A stretch of 59,284 nt of DNA from Erysipelotrichaceae bacterium (GCA_015059045.1 SVBD01000010.1:1-59284); one strand, 5' to 3'. Shown: positions 32,814 to 42,105, counted from the stretch's first letter. Numbers and translations: made by a program. The notes: generated from the sequence alone by a model not told the origin.

Positions 32814-34820
32814 ATGAAAAAGATTCTAAAGTTTTTTACATTTTTAGTGCTTGTTTTAGGTCTTGTAAACTGTGGTAGTAGCACTCCAGTTGGCATTACT
32901 ATTTCTAGTGATAATAATGTAAGAGTAATCCAAGAACGTGAAACATTACAATTACAAGCAAAAGTTTATCCTGAAAAAGCTAATCAAGATGTTTTATGGT
33001 CAACTAGTGATGAAACAATCGCTACAATTAATGAAAATGGATTAGTAACAGGTGTTTCTATAGGAAAAGTAAACATTATTGCAAAATCAAAAGAAAATGA
33101 ACAAATTTCTCAAAAATTCCCATTATTTGTTGAAATGGGAGAAGAAGTAATTGTTAATCCTGAAAGTATTTCAATTAGTTCACCTGATAATGTTACAACA
33201 TTAAAAGCAGGTACTACACTTGAATTAAGTGCATCAGTATTACCATCTGAAGCAAGTCAATCAGTTTTATGGTCTAGTAGTGATGAAACAATCGCTAAAG
33301 TAACTCGTGGTGTTGTAAAAGGTATTAAAGAAGGTACTGTTACAATTACAGCTTCACCAAGAAATTTTGAAAATATTACAGATTCAATTAATTTAACAAT
33401 TGAAAAGAATGATAATCCAGAATACACAAAAGACTGGGCAAATATGAGTTATTCAAATCACGAAGAATTCATTGATATGGAAGATTCTTCAACAATTAAA
33501 GTAAAAGGTGTTGTTACTCAATTAATTGATAATGGAGAAACAGTTAGTTACTTCTTACAAGATGGTGTAGATGGTTATTATGTTTATGGACAAGATGTTA
33601 GCCTATTCACTGTAGAAGAAGGAAAATCTTATGAAGTTGGTGGATTTAAAAATAATAAACCAGCAAAACAAATTGGTAATGTAGAATATGTTAAAGAATT
33701 AACAGAATCTATTTCATATGAAGTTAATAATTTATTAGAAGTAAATACTTCTGACTTAGAAGAAATGTTAACATACCATGGTTCATTAGTATCTGGAGAA
33801 GCAATTGTTGAAAGCCTATCAGTTAATACAACAAAAGCTTATAACTTTACAGCTAAAGTAAATGGATACAGTACAACATTCAGAGTTGACGCTACATATT
33901 CTAATGCTGACTCAGTTGCAGCAATCAACGAAGTATTAAGTGAATTAGTTGATGGAATGAAATTCGAATTTGAAGGTATTGCTCTTTGCTATGGCTCAGG
34001 TACACAAAAACCACAAATTCAATTAGTTGATGCAAGTAAAATTACAATCGCTCCAATTTCAGCAGTTGAATATATGGAATTAATTGCTGGAAAAATCCAA
34101 ATTCCTACATCATTAGGATTTACTGCTACAAGCATTGAATTACCTACTTCATTAGAAGGATTTGAAGATGTAACAATTGCTTGGACAAGTGATAAAAATG
34201 AAATTAATGCTCAAACAGGAGCAGTTACTCATAGTAGTACAAAAGTTACTGTTAACTTGACAGCGACATTAACATATAAAGGTGAAACATATTCTAAAGA
34301 TTACACAGTTGAAGTTGCAGCATTAGATAATAAAACTTATGAAACAGTAGTTTCAGTTGATTTTGAAGATTGTAAAGCAGAAAATCCAACTGCTTCATAT
34401 TCAAGTTCTATTAAAACAGGATATGCTGATGGAGTAGTTAATATTGGTAATCCTAAAGCAGATTGGTTATTAGGCAACGCTTTAATTGGTGATCAAGCTA
34501 ATGATAGAAGAGATGGAGACTTTGCTGTTAGAGCTAAAGTTGGTGGTAGAGTTGAAATTAAACAAGATGGCGAATTTAATGTTGTTGAATTTGATGCAGC
34601 TATTTATGGAAATGATGCATTAGGTGTCCAAATTAAAGTAGAGTATTCATTAGATTCAGGTGCTACATGGGTTGAAGATGATGAATTAGCGACAATCTCA
34701 ACAAAAGAATTAGAAACATTTAGATTTACTTTACCAGAAGGAACAAAACGTGTAGCTATCATTGTTCTTACTGGAACTGGAAATAGAGTAAATATCGATA
34801 ATATTAAATTAATGAAATAA
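32814..34820 (+). CDS. Secreted lipoprotein: two BIG2 domains, OB-fold-like region, Ig and jelly-roll modules
   Basis: A 668-residue lipoprotein (lipobox LVNC, Cys20). Two bacterial Ig-like BIG2 domains (about 26-107 and 114-196; VLWSTSDETIATIN and VLWSSSDETIAKV). An OB-fold-like region (about 215-290; SSTIKVKGVVTQ, VSYFLQDGVDGYYVY) of the kind found in extracellular nucleases such as YhcR. A second beta region, an atrophied Ig domain (about 425-520), and a C-terminal jelly-roll (about 528-668; WLLGNALIGDQANDRRDGDF). That C-terminal module often accompanies secreted endonucleases in related bacteria, but no nuclease domain is visible here. It is first gene after the guanine riboswitch. Likely a surface nucleic-acid-binding partner of the next protein (inference). 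Confidence 0.85.
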   Translation: MKKILKFFTFLVLVLGLVNCGSSTPVGITISSDNNVRVIQERETLQLQAKVYPEKANQDVLWSTSDETIATINENGLVTGVSIGKVNIIAKSKENEQISQKFPLFVEMGEEVIVNPESISISSPDNVTTLKAGTTLELSASVLPSEASQSVLWSSSDETIAKVTRGVVKGIKEGTVTITASPRNFENITDSINLTIEKNDNPEYTKDWANMSYSNHEEFIDMEDSSTIKVKGVVTQLIDNGETVSYFLQDGVDGYYVYGQDVSLFTVEEGKSYEVGGFKNNKPAKQIGNVEYVKELTESISYEVNNLLEVNTSDLEEMLTYHGSLVSGEAIVESLSVNTTKAYNFTAKVNGYSTTFRVDATYSNADSVAAINEVLSELVDGMKFEFEGIALCYGSGTQKPQIQLVDASKITIAPISAVEYMELIAGKIQIPTSLGFTATSIELPTSLEGFEDVTIAWTSDKNEINAQTGAVTHSSTKVTVNLTATLTYKGETYSKDYTVEVAALDNKTYETVVSVDFEDCKAENPTASYSSSIKTGYADGVVNIGNPKADWLLGNALIGDQANDRRDGDFAVRAKVGGRVEIKQDGEFNVVEFDAAIYGNDALGVQIKVEYSLDSGATWVEDDELATISTKELETFRFTLPEGTKRVAIIVLTGTGNRVNIDNIKLMK

Positions 34821-34834
34821 TAGGAGGTATTAAT

Positions 34835-36298
34835 ATGAAAAAGATGAATATTTTAGTAAGTGTATTAGCTCTTTCACTTTTAGCAAGTTGTAGTAATACA
34901 ACAAATAGTCCTATTAAATCTGTTGAAATCACTAAAGATTCAACATTAGTTGAAGAACTTGAAGTAATCGTTGGAGATACATTTAAATTAGAATCTAAAA
35001 TCAATGATAATTTAAAAGCGACAATTAAATGGGTTAGTTCAAATCCTGATGTTTTATCAATTGACTCTCAAGGTAATGTTACTGTAAAAAGTAATGGTAA
35101 AGTTGTTATCACAGCAGAAGTTGATGGTATTCCATATGTAAATGATAGCGTATTTGTTACTTCAAGAAACAAAGTAGAGCAATTAGGTGTCGGTAGTGGT
35201 TTAACTAAAAATGATCCTATTTTCCTTGGTAATGAAGGTGAAGATCAACCATTAGAAATTCGTTTCATTGAAATGCAACAAATTTATGGTGATTCAATCT
35301 TTATCAAAAAAGGAAATGTAGAAATTTTAATTGACTCAGGTTATGAATATGATGGAAATTTTGTAAAACAAATCGTTGAACAATACTGTCCTGATAATCG
35401 ATTAGATATGTTAATATTATCACATAGTGATGGAGACCATATCGATGGATTAAAAAACGCTACTAGTGTAATTGATGATATTTCATTAATGATCGACTAT
35501 GGAGGACTTGGTGGATCTGATACAGTTAAGAAAACAAGAAGTAAAGTAGTAGAAAATGGTGGAATCTATCATTCTGCATATGATTGTGTAAATGGTGTTG
35601 ATGGAGCAAGTAATAAATATTACTTAACTTCTGATTTCTATGTAGAAATTTTAAATACAGGAAATTATGTTACAAAAGATGCATCAAGTGCAGGTAATGG
35701 AAAATCTGTTGCAACAATTTTCCATTATAAAAACTTTACATTCTTTACTGCAGGAGATTTAACAACTTCTTCTGAAGCAGACTTAATGAATAATGAAGAT
35801 TTGCCAGAAGTTACATTATATAAAGCTTCTCACCATGGATCAAATGGATCAAGTTCACAAGAATTATTAGATACATTAAATCCTCAAGCAGTTGCAATTT
35901 CTGCTGCTATCGCAGGTAAATATGGAATTACTCCAGGTGCTCCAAATAAGAATAACACAACAAACTTAGATGGTGTTTCTGGTCACCCATATGCAGGAGC
36001 TATTGAAAGAATTTATAAAGCTCCAAATATTTCTCAAAACTTAAATGTTTATTGGAATGGTGTAAATGGTACTATGAAATTTACTACATTTGGTTCAAAT
36101 GATTTCACATTCGAAGGTAGTAAAACAATTAGAGGTTATTACGATTTAACAAAAACTAATGGTACTCCTATATGGAATGAAGAATTACAAGATTTTGAAA
36201 ATAGAGTAACAGGTGAAGAAAATTTCAAATTACATGAAACAAAAATCTTTGAATTCAGAGGATATAATCAATATCTTCCTTCTTGGGCAAAGAAATAA
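34835..36298 (+). CDS. Secreted lipoprotein with BIG2 domain and ComEC-type metallo-beta-lactamase domain
   Basis: A 487-residue lipoprotein (lipobox LASC, Cys19). A BIG2 domain spans about 27-110. A metallo-beta-lactamase fold spans about 125-430 with the ComEC/Rec2-type motifs: LILSHSDGDHIDG (His197, Asp199, Asp201, His202), FFTAGDL and KASHHGSNGSS (His333, His334). In ComEC this domain is thought to degrade the non-transported DNA strand, so an extracellular nuclease or phosphodiesterase is the best guess. It lies 14 bases after the Ig/OB lipoprotein gene, with TAGGAGG, in the same guanine-controlled transcript. Confidence 0.88.
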   Translation: MKKMNILVSVLALSLLASCSNTTNSPIKSVEITKDSTLVEELEVIVGDTFKLESKINDNLKATIKWVSSNPDVLSIDSQGNVTVKSNGKVVITAEVDGIPYVNDSVFVTSRNKVEQLGVGSGLTKNDPIFLGNEGEDQPLEIRFIEMQQIYGDSIFIKKGNVEILIDSGYEYDGNFVKQIVEQYCPDNRLDMLILSHSDGDHIDGLKNATSVIDDISLMIDYGGLGGSDTVKKTRSKVVENGGIYHSAYDCVNGVDGASNKYYLTSDFYVEILNTGNYVTKDASSAGNGKSVATIFHYKNFTFFTAGDLTTSSEADLMNNEDLPEVTLYKASHHGSNGSSSQELLDTLNPQAVAISAAIAGKYGITPGAPNKNNTTNLDGVSGHPYAGAIERIYKAPNISQNLNVYWNGVNGTMKFTTFGSNDFTFEGSKTIRGYYDLTKTNGTPIWNEELQDFENRVTGEENFKLHETKIFEFRGYNQYLPSWAKK

Positions 36299-36322
36299 AA
36301 TAAAACTAGAATAAAATTAAAT

Positions 36323-36362
36323 AAACCCTTGTTCTATATTAAGTTAAACAAGGGTTTTTCTT
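36323..36362 (+). terminator. Terminator of the guanine-controlled lipoprotein operon
   Basis: Stem AAACCCTTGTT / AACAAGGGTTT with loop CTATATTAAGTTA and a following TTCTTT. Confidence 0.85.
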
Positions 36363-36640
36363 TACTTATAAATTGAAAGAAGAAAAGCAATAAAATAAAT
36401 ATTAGCATTATTTTTTCTTTAAACTATTCTATTATTAATATGGATGCATTGGTTGCTTTTATCACATAAAGTAATAATGAAAATGATAAATAGTATAGAA
36501 ACAATATTAATAACTAGTGGAGACTAAAGATAACATCATCAAATAATTAGATATAGAATATAAAAATTATTTAAAATAATTTTAGTTATTGTAAAAATGT
36601 GCTAATATTTTAATATAAGAGTATCTATGGAGATGATATT
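36363..36640 (+). other. Gene-free AT-rich stretch
   Basis: I find no RNA gene, aptamer or gene fragment of note here. Several stop codons interrupt every frame. The last 50 bases must hold the promoter of the following lipoprotein gene, but no convincing -35/-10 pair stands out. Confidence 0.5.
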
Positions 36641-37543
36641 ATGAAGAAAATAAAGAGTTTTTTTTCAATTTGTTTTACATTTTTTTGCTTATTATCATTA
36701 GTTGGGTGTGACTCATTATTTGGTAATGATAATATCGTAAAATATGATGATGAATTAACATATTCAACAGGTAAATGGATATTAAAAGGTGAGCAAGATA
36801 CATATTTTGAATTTGATGGATCAAAAGGTGTAATGAGTTTTAATTATTATGAAGACAATACTTTAAAATATAATGGTACATTTAGAGCAATTTATAAAGG
36901 ACTAGGAGAAGATGTACTTACTCCTTTAACATATATTTTTACTCGTAATGATAAAGATAAAGAAGATTGGTTAAGTTGCTATGTAGAAGAGTTTTATGAT
37001 GAATATACTCAATTCACATTAATGCAAATTGAAGAAGATCTAGGTTTTATTGATGGAACTGTTTATACTCATACATATCGAATTAGCGAATTACCTTATA
37101 AACTAGGTTCTTATATTTTAGAAGGTAATGATTATAAGGAAGAAACAAATAATTATTCTTGTGCAGATGAATTCTATATTCCTAGTGGAACTTATTCATT
37201 AGAATCAGGTGAAAGTTTCACTTTTATGACTATAAAACCTCGTTCAAATGAATTATTCCAGTATAAAAATAAAGACACAATTATCGAAGGAACATACACC
37301 ATTTCTTCCGATAAGAAAACTATTTATCTTTACATTGAACATGAGGCATATTCGAAAGTAACAAAAGCGGATAAAGAATTTATTGATACGACAGTTAGTA
37401 TTTATTATCCACCTGATTTTTATTTGCGTGGTGATTTTTCTAATTCAGAACAAATCGTGATTAATGATTTATATCATCATAGTGATAGTACAACCAAAAT
37501 TGAAGATTCAATTTGGACTTTTGGAACATATATTAAAATTTAA
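36641..37543 (+). CDS. Lipoprotein of unknown function
   Basis: A 300-residue protein with an unusually Phe-rich signal peptide and lipobox LVGC (Cys23). The mature part contains two passages of similar build, YSTGKWILKGEQDTYFEFDG and PSGTYSLESGESFTFMTIKP, each followed by a strand pair and a YNGTFRAIYK- or IEGTYTISSDKK-type segment. That suggests a duplicated beta domain of lipocalin-like or META-like style. I cannot name a family. The start has GGAGATG just upstream. It precedes a membrane-protein gene by 16 bases. Confidence 0.7.
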   Translation: MKKIKSFFSICFTFFCLLSLVGCDSLFGNDNIVKYDDELTYSTGKWILKGEQDTYFEFDGSKGVMSFNYYEDNTLKYNGTFRAIYKGLGEDVLTPLTYIFTRNDKDKEDWLSCYVEEFYDEYTQFTLMQIEEDLGFIDGTVYTHTYRISELPYKLGSYILEGNDYKEETNNYSCADEFYIPSGTYSLESGESFTFMTIKPRSNELFQYKNKDTIIEGTYTISSDKKTIYLYIEHEAYSKVTKADKEFIDTTVSIYYPPDFYLRGDFSNSEQIVINDLYHHSDSTTKIEDSIWTFGTYIKI

Positions 37544-37559
37544 GAAAGATAAATAAAAT

Positions 37560-38267
37560 ATGGTAGTAGATGAAAAGAAGCAAATTATAAATAAATGGTA
37601 TTCGACAATTATTAATTTATTAATATTTATTTTTTCATCGACTGGTTTTTTCCTTTCTTGTTTATTTGCTAAAAGAGATGGATACTATCATTGGCTAACT
37701 AGACTTTTATATTTTACTCAACAATCTAATTTATGGATTGGTATCACATCACTTATTTTTGCAATTATGATAATTAAAAATAGAAAAAAAGAGAATTTTA
37801 AATTAATTAGTTTATTTAAATTTATTTTTACTGTTTCAATAACAATTACAGGATTTATTTTTTGTAGTGTTCTTGCTCCTTTTGCGGATTATAATGTATG
37901 GACTTTCGCTAGTGTTTTAACCCATGTAATTGTCCCGTTAATGTCAATTTTTGATTATTTTACAGATAGATATATTATTAATATAGAAAATAAGAAGATT
38001 TGGATATGTATTATTCCACCATTAACATATTTTGTCTTTACTAGTATTTTATGTATTATGAAGGTTGATTTTGGAAGAGGAGATCCATATCCTTATTTTT
38101 TCATGGATTATTATTCTGAAGTAGGATTATTTGGTTTTGTTTTTAAATGGCCACCTCAAATTGGTTCATTTTATTGGATCGTATTTTTATTTTCTTTTAC
38201 ATATGGGTTAGGCTATTTATATTATAAAATTCATTTTTTATTAGTAAGGAAAAGAATAAATAATTAA
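37560..38267 (+). CDS. Pr6Pr-like multi-pass membrane protein
   Basis: A 235-residue protein with six membrane segments. The pattern LLYFTQQSNLWIG, LTHVIVPLMSIFDYF, then GDPYPYFFMDYY matches the Pr6Pr family (six-helix membrane proteins; related to FAR-17a/AIG1), whose biochemical role in bacteria is not known. The ribosome site is poor (AAGAAAG), which may mean coupling to the preceding lipoprotein gene. It is followed after 19 bases by an acetyltransferase. Confidence 0.7.
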   Translation: MVVDEKKQIINKWYSTIINLLIFIFSSTGFFLSCLFAKRDGYYHWLTRLLYFTQQSNLWIGITSLIFAIMIIKNRKKENFKLISLFKFIFTVSITITGFIFCSVLAPFADYNVWTFASVLTHVIVPLMSIFDYFTDRYIINIENKKIWICIIPPLTYFVFTSILCIMKVDFGRGDPYPYFFMDYYSEVGLFGFVFKWPPQIGSFYWIVFLFSFTYGLGYLYYKIHFLLVRKRINN

Positions 38268-38286
38268 TTATTATATGGAGGAAAGT

Positions 38287-38910
38287 ATGAATAATTTTGA
38301 AAGAAGAGATTTAGGTTTAGCGTATATTTCAGATCAAGAGATAATGAAAGAACAAGCTAAATGTAGAAAAATATTACAAAAATTAAATTTTATGGATCGT
38401 AGCGATTATACTGGGATTGCTCAAGTAGTTAAGGAATTACTTGGTGATAAAGGTGCATTTATTAATCCACCATTTTATTGTGATTATGGAACAAATATTG
38501 AAGTTGGTAAGAACTTCTACGCCAATTATAATTGTACAATCTTAGATGTTGGAAAAGTTAAAATTGGAGATAATTGTCAATTAGCGCCTAATGTATCTAT
38601 CTATGCTGCAGGTCATCCTATATATCCTTCGACTAGAAATTCACTATATGAATATGGAAAACCAGTTACAATTGGCGATAATGTATGGATTGGTGGAAAT
38701 AGTGTTATTTGTCCAGGTGTTACAATCGGAAGTAATGTTGTAATTGGCGCGGGTAGTGTAGTTACAAAAGATATTCCTTCCTGGGTAGTAGCAGCAGGTA
38801 ATCCTTGTAAAGTCATTAAAAAAATTACTGAAGCTGATAAAAGAAAATTATTTAAAGATGAAGAAATTGATGATGAAGCTTGGAATGATATATTAAGTAG
38901 AGGATTTTAA
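38287..38910 (+). CDS. Maltose/galactoside-type O-acetyltransferase
   Basis: A 207-residue acetyl-CoA-dependent sugar O-acetyltransferase of the Maa/LacA/NodL group. The N-terminal Mac domain (about 1-50) is followed by left-handed beta-helix hexapeptide repeats. Key stretches are FINPPFYCDYGTNIEVGKNFYANYNCTILD, NVSIYAAGHPIYP (catalytic His) and IGDNVWIGGNSVICPGVTIG. I start at 38287, since GGAGG overlaps the first ATG (38275) and is 5 bases from this one. The acceptor sugar is not identifiable. A terminator follows. Confidence 0.93.
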   Translation: MNNFERRDLGLAYISDQEIMKEQAKCRKILQKLNFMDRSDYTGIAQVVKELLGDKGAFINPPFYCDYGTNIEVGKNFYANYNCTILDVGKVKIGDNCQLAPNVSIYAAGHPIYPSTRNSLYEYGKPVTIGDNVWIGGNSVICPGVTIGSNVVIGAGSVVTKDIPSWVVAAGNPCKVIKKITEADKRKLFKDEEIDDEAWNDILSRGF

Positions 38911-38946
38911 TTGAAAAACTTCACCTAATTGGTTGAAGTTTTTATT
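38911..38946 (+). terminator. Terminator after the acetyltransferase gene
   Basis: Stem AAAACTTCA / TGAAGTTTT with loop around CCTAATTGGT, then TATTTT. Confidence 0.85.
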
Positions 38947-39028
38947 TTGAAGTTATCAAGCAAATATATATTTGCTTAAAAGAAATTAGTATTATAAAAT
39001 ATATATAAATATTAGGAGAGTACTAGCT

Positions 39029-40132
39029 ATGGAATATAGAAAATTACCTAATGGTAAAGATAATGAATTATTTGGTGTTCTTGGTTTAGGAATGGGTGGA
39101 ATCCAACATACTCCTGAAGATGAAATCGAAGCAATTATTAAAAAAGCAATAGCCAATGGAATTAATTTTTTTGATTTATGTGCTGGAGGAAGTGTCTATA
39201 AACCTTTTGGTAAAGCGATAAAAGAATGTCGAGATAAAGTATTTTTACAAGTTCATTTTGGCGCTGTCTATGACAAAAATGGAGAATATGGATGGTGTCG
39301 AGATTTTAAGACCATAAAGGAAACTTTTCTTTGGGAACTTGAGCAATTACAAACTAATTATGTTGACTTTGGCTTCTTGCATTGTGTCGATGAAGAAGAA
39401 GATTTAAATAAGTTAATTGAAATAGGACTAGTTGATTATTTAAAAGAACTAAAAGAAAAAAATATTATTCATCATATAGGATTTTCTTCCCATACTCCAA
39501 GTGTCGCTAATAAAATAATTGACTTAGGAATTGTAGATATGATGATGTTTTCAATTAATCCTGCTTATGATTTTGAAAAAGGTGATGAGTATGGTATTGG
39601 AAGTGTCAAAGAACGTTTTGATTTATTTAAACGCTGTGAAAAAGAAGGAATTGGTATTTCAGTTATGAAGCCATTTTTCGCAGGGCAGTTACTATCAAGT
39701 GAACAATCTCCATTTAAAATTGGATTAACTCATAGCCAATGCCTTCAATACGCTTTAGATCGTCCTGGAGTCCTATGTGTAGTTCCTGGAGTTCAAACAA
39801 TGGAACATTTAAATGAATTACTCAAATTTTTAAGTGCTTCTAAAGAAGAAAAAGACTATTCCATTATTAGTCAATTTACTGTTGATAAAGTAAATGGAGT
39901 TTGTGTATATTGTAATCATTGTCAACCTTGTCCTATGGGGCTTGATATTGGCTTAATTAATAAATATTATGACTTAGCTTTAGCGGGCGATAAAATTGCT
40001 GAAAATCATTATTTTAAATTATCACATAAAGCAGATAGTTGTATAAAGTGTGGCCATTGTGAATCAAGATGCCCATTTAATGTAAAACAAGAAAGTAGAA
40101 TGGAAGAAATTAATAATTATTTTAATAAATAG
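39029..40132 (+). CDS. Aldo/keto reductase with C-terminal ferredoxin domain
   Basis: A 367-residue protein. The aldo/keto reductase barrel covers about 1-280 (start GVLGLGMGGIQHTPEDE, later HIGFSSHTPSVANKI and GISVMKPFFAGQLL). A C-terminal iron-sulfur region with C-x2-C-x2-C-x3-C motifs (CVYCNHCQPCP and CIKCGHCESRCP) suggests one or two [4Fe-4S] clusters. This fused form is common in strict anaerobes and probably takes or gives electrons through ferredoxin rather than only NADPH. It begins a run with the DUF1349 and PI-PLC genes. Confidence 0.92.
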   Translation: MEYRKLPNGKDNELFGVLGLGMGGIQHTPEDEIEAIIKKAIANGINFFDLCAGGSVYKPFGKAIKECRDKVFLQVHFGAVYDKNGEYGWCRDFKTIKETFLWELEQLQTNYVDFGFLHCVDEEEDLNKLIEIGLVDYLKELKEKNIIHHIGFSSHTPSVANKIIDLGIVDMMMFSINPAYDFEKGDEYGIGSVKERFDLFKRCEKEGIGISVMKPFFAGQLLSSEQSPFKIGLTHSQCLQYALDRPGVLCVVPGVQTMEHLNELLKFLSASKEEKDYSIISQFTVDKVNGVCVYCNHCQPCPMGLDIGLINKYYDLALAGDKIAENHYFKLSHKADSCIKCGHCESRCPFNVKQESRMEEINNYFNK

Positions 40133-40149
40133 AAATTGGTGGTAAGAAA

Positions 40150-40758
40150 ATGAAGATGGATATTAAAAGATTAAAATGGACTAGAGAACCATCTACTAGT
40201 TTAATTGGAAAAGATAAAATAGAGATTATTACCGATCCGCATACAGATTTATGGCAAAGAACATATTATCATTTTAGAAATGATTCTGCTCCAGTACTTC
40301 AAATGGAAACTGAAGAAAAATATTTTTCATTCATCGTTAAAACAGAATTTGAAAGTAAAAATAGATTTGATCAATGTGGAATTGTTATGTATTTAGATAG
40401 TGAAAACTGGTTAAAGGCGTCGGTTGAATATGAAAATGGAATTTTTCAGCATTTAGGAAGTGTAGTTACTAATAATGGATATTCTGATTGGGCCACAACT
40501 GAAATAGATTCTAGTATTAAAGTGATGTGGTATCGATTTAGTAGAAGAGAAGATGATTATTGCATTGAATGTTCTGAAGATGGAGTTGTCTTTAAACAAA
40601 TGAGAATATGTCATATGTGGAAAGGAAATGGTAAGATTTCATTTGGGATTTATGCTTGTAGTCCAGAGAATTCTTCATTTAAAGCAACATTTACTGATTT
40701 GAAGTTGACTGAGTGTATGTGGAAAGCTCATGATGGACAACAACCTGATGAAAATTAA
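40150..40758 (+). CDS. DUF1349 (YesU-like) beta-sandwich protein
   Basis: A 202-residue cytoplasmic protein. The sequence from RTYYHFRNDSAPVLQM through EFESKNRFDQCGIVMYLDSENWLKASVEY to KISFGIYACSPENSSFKATFTDLKL fits DUF1349, a concanavalin-like beta-sandwich. The relatives (B. subtilis YesU) sit in sugar-use operons; the function is unproven, with carbohydrate binding likely. It lies 17 bases after the aldo/keto reductase gene and 14 before the PI-PLC gene. Confidence 0.85.
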   Translation: MKMDIKRLKWTREPSTSLIGKDKIEIITDPHTDLWQRTYYHFRNDSAPVLQMETEEKYFSFIVKTEFESKNRFDQCGIVMYLDSENWLKASVEYENGIFQHLGSVVTNNGYSDWATTEIDSSIKVMWYRFSRREDDYCIECSEDGVVFKQMRICHMWKGNGKISFGIYACSPENSSFKATFTDLKLTECMWKAHDGQQPDEN

Positions 40759-40772
40759 AAGGAGGAAGATAT

Positions 40773-41675
40773 ATGAATTATAAAAAATTATCTATTGTGA
40801 TAATGCCCACTCTTCTTTTGTCTTTATTTGCTATGGTTCCTATAAATCGTTCCTATAATAAAAAAGAACCATGGATGAGTAAGGTAAATGATAATGTTAG
40901 ATTAGTAGATTTATCAATTCCTGGAACTCATGATTCAGGAGCGACTCATTCAATTTTTGATGTTGCGGGTAAATGTCAAGACACTACAATTAGACAACAA
41001 TTAAATATGGGGACTAGATTTTTTGATTTAAGATTAGTTTTAAATAATGATGAATTTGAAATCATTCATGGTCCAGTTGATCAAAATTTAAAGTTTAAAA
41101 AAGTTTTAAAGGAATTAACTAGTTTTGTTAAAGAAAATCCTAGTGAATTTTTAATTATTTCAATTAAAGAAGAAAGTAGTAGTGTAAATAGTTCTAGAAG
41201 TTTTGAAGAAGTATTATTAGAAAATTTGAAATCATACGAAGAAGTAATTTCTTTTAGTAATGAATTACCTCAGACTGTTAAAGAAGCAAGGGGAAAAATT
41301 CATATTTTATCTAGATATAATCTTTCTTTCGGCTATCCTTCTTACTATGGATGGAGTGATGATACAACATTTGTTTTGGATGATTTATACGTTCAAGATA
41401 ATTATTGTATTGATGATGTCGAAGAAAAAAAACAAGATATTATTTCTACAATTAATGTAAGCAATAATTTAAATAATAATTACTTAGTAATTAATTTTAC
41501 TTCATGTTATCTAGATAATGCTTTTCCTCCTTCTTATGCTGGAACTGCTGCAAGAGACATTAATCCTTGGTTTATATCATATATCAAAGAACATAAACAT
41601 GATAAATTAGGTATCATCGTAAGTGATTTTATGAGCGAAGAACTATCTGAAGTAATTTATAGGAGGAACTATTAA
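40773..41675 (+). CDS. Secreted phosphatidylinositol-specific phospholipase C
   Basis: A 300-residue PI-PLC X-domain enzyme with an N-terminal hydrophobic export segment (about 7-23, no lipobox). Catalytic residues are visible: His53 and Asp54 in PGTHDSGAT, Arg82 in GTRFFDLR, His99 in EIIHGP. The core SIPGTHDSG, then EFLIISIKEESS and LVINFTSCY near the end match bacterial PI-PLCs, which cleave phosphatidylinositol or GPI-linked molecules, substrates found on eukaryotic cells. This suggests contact with a host. A strong AAGGAGGAAG site is present. Confidence 0.92.
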   Translation: MNYKKLSIVIMPTLLLSLFAMVPINRSYNKKEPWMSKVNDNVRLVDLSIPGTHDSGATHSIFDVAGKCQDTTIRQQLNMGTRFFDLRLVLNNDEFEIIHGPVDQNLKFKKVLKELTSFVKENPSEFLIISIKEESSSVNSSRSFEEVLLENLKSYEEVISFSNELPQTVKEARGKIHILSRYNLSFGYPSYYGWSDDTTFVLDDLYVQDNYCIDDVEEKKQDIISTINVSNNLNNNYLVINFTSCYLDNAFPPSYAGTAARDINPWFISYIKEHKHDKLGIIVSDFMSEELSEVIYRRNY

Positions 41676-41676
41676 T

Positions 41677-42048
41677 ATGAGTAAGTTTTGTAGAGTATTA
41701 GTATATATTTTTAGTTCAATAATAATTATTTTATCTTTAGCTTTTATTTTTATTGAAGGAAGATTAGTTTTTTCAGGAGATTATTTAGTTTACGATAGTC
41801 CTTTTAATGGTTTTGTTAGATATTTTTTTAGACTACTTTTAGCGCTTCTAGTTCTAGGTAAATCTATATTGGAATTTACAAAAATAGGTAAAAATGGAAT
41901 GTTAAAGGAATACTTATTTTATGGAGATATTAGCCTATTATTAATGAGTATTATTATTTTAATTTTTTCGACAAATTATGTTGGATTGGTTTGTATTTTG
42001 TTAGCAGTTTTAATATTTATTCCTAAATTTTACTTAATAAATAAGTAA
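41677..42048 (+). CDS. Small membrane protein of unknown function
   Basis: A 123-residue protein with four hydrophobic segments (about 7-28, 45-62, 78-96 and 100-118). It starts one base after the PI-PLC stop, with TAGGAGG inside the PI-PLC gene, so translation is coupled and a link to PI-PLC secretion or lipid handling is possible. No family recognised. Confidence 0.7.
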   Translation: MSKFCRVLVYIFSSIIIILSLAFIFIEGRLVFSGDYLVYDSPFNGFVRYFFRLLLALLVLGKSILEFTKIGKNGMLKEYLFYGDISLLLMSIIILIFSTNYVGLVCILLAVLIFIPKFYLINK

Positions 42049-42105
42049 AAGGTTTTCAAGTTTTTAATTTACCGCTATAATTAATAGAAAGATAAGGATT
42101 TTTTT

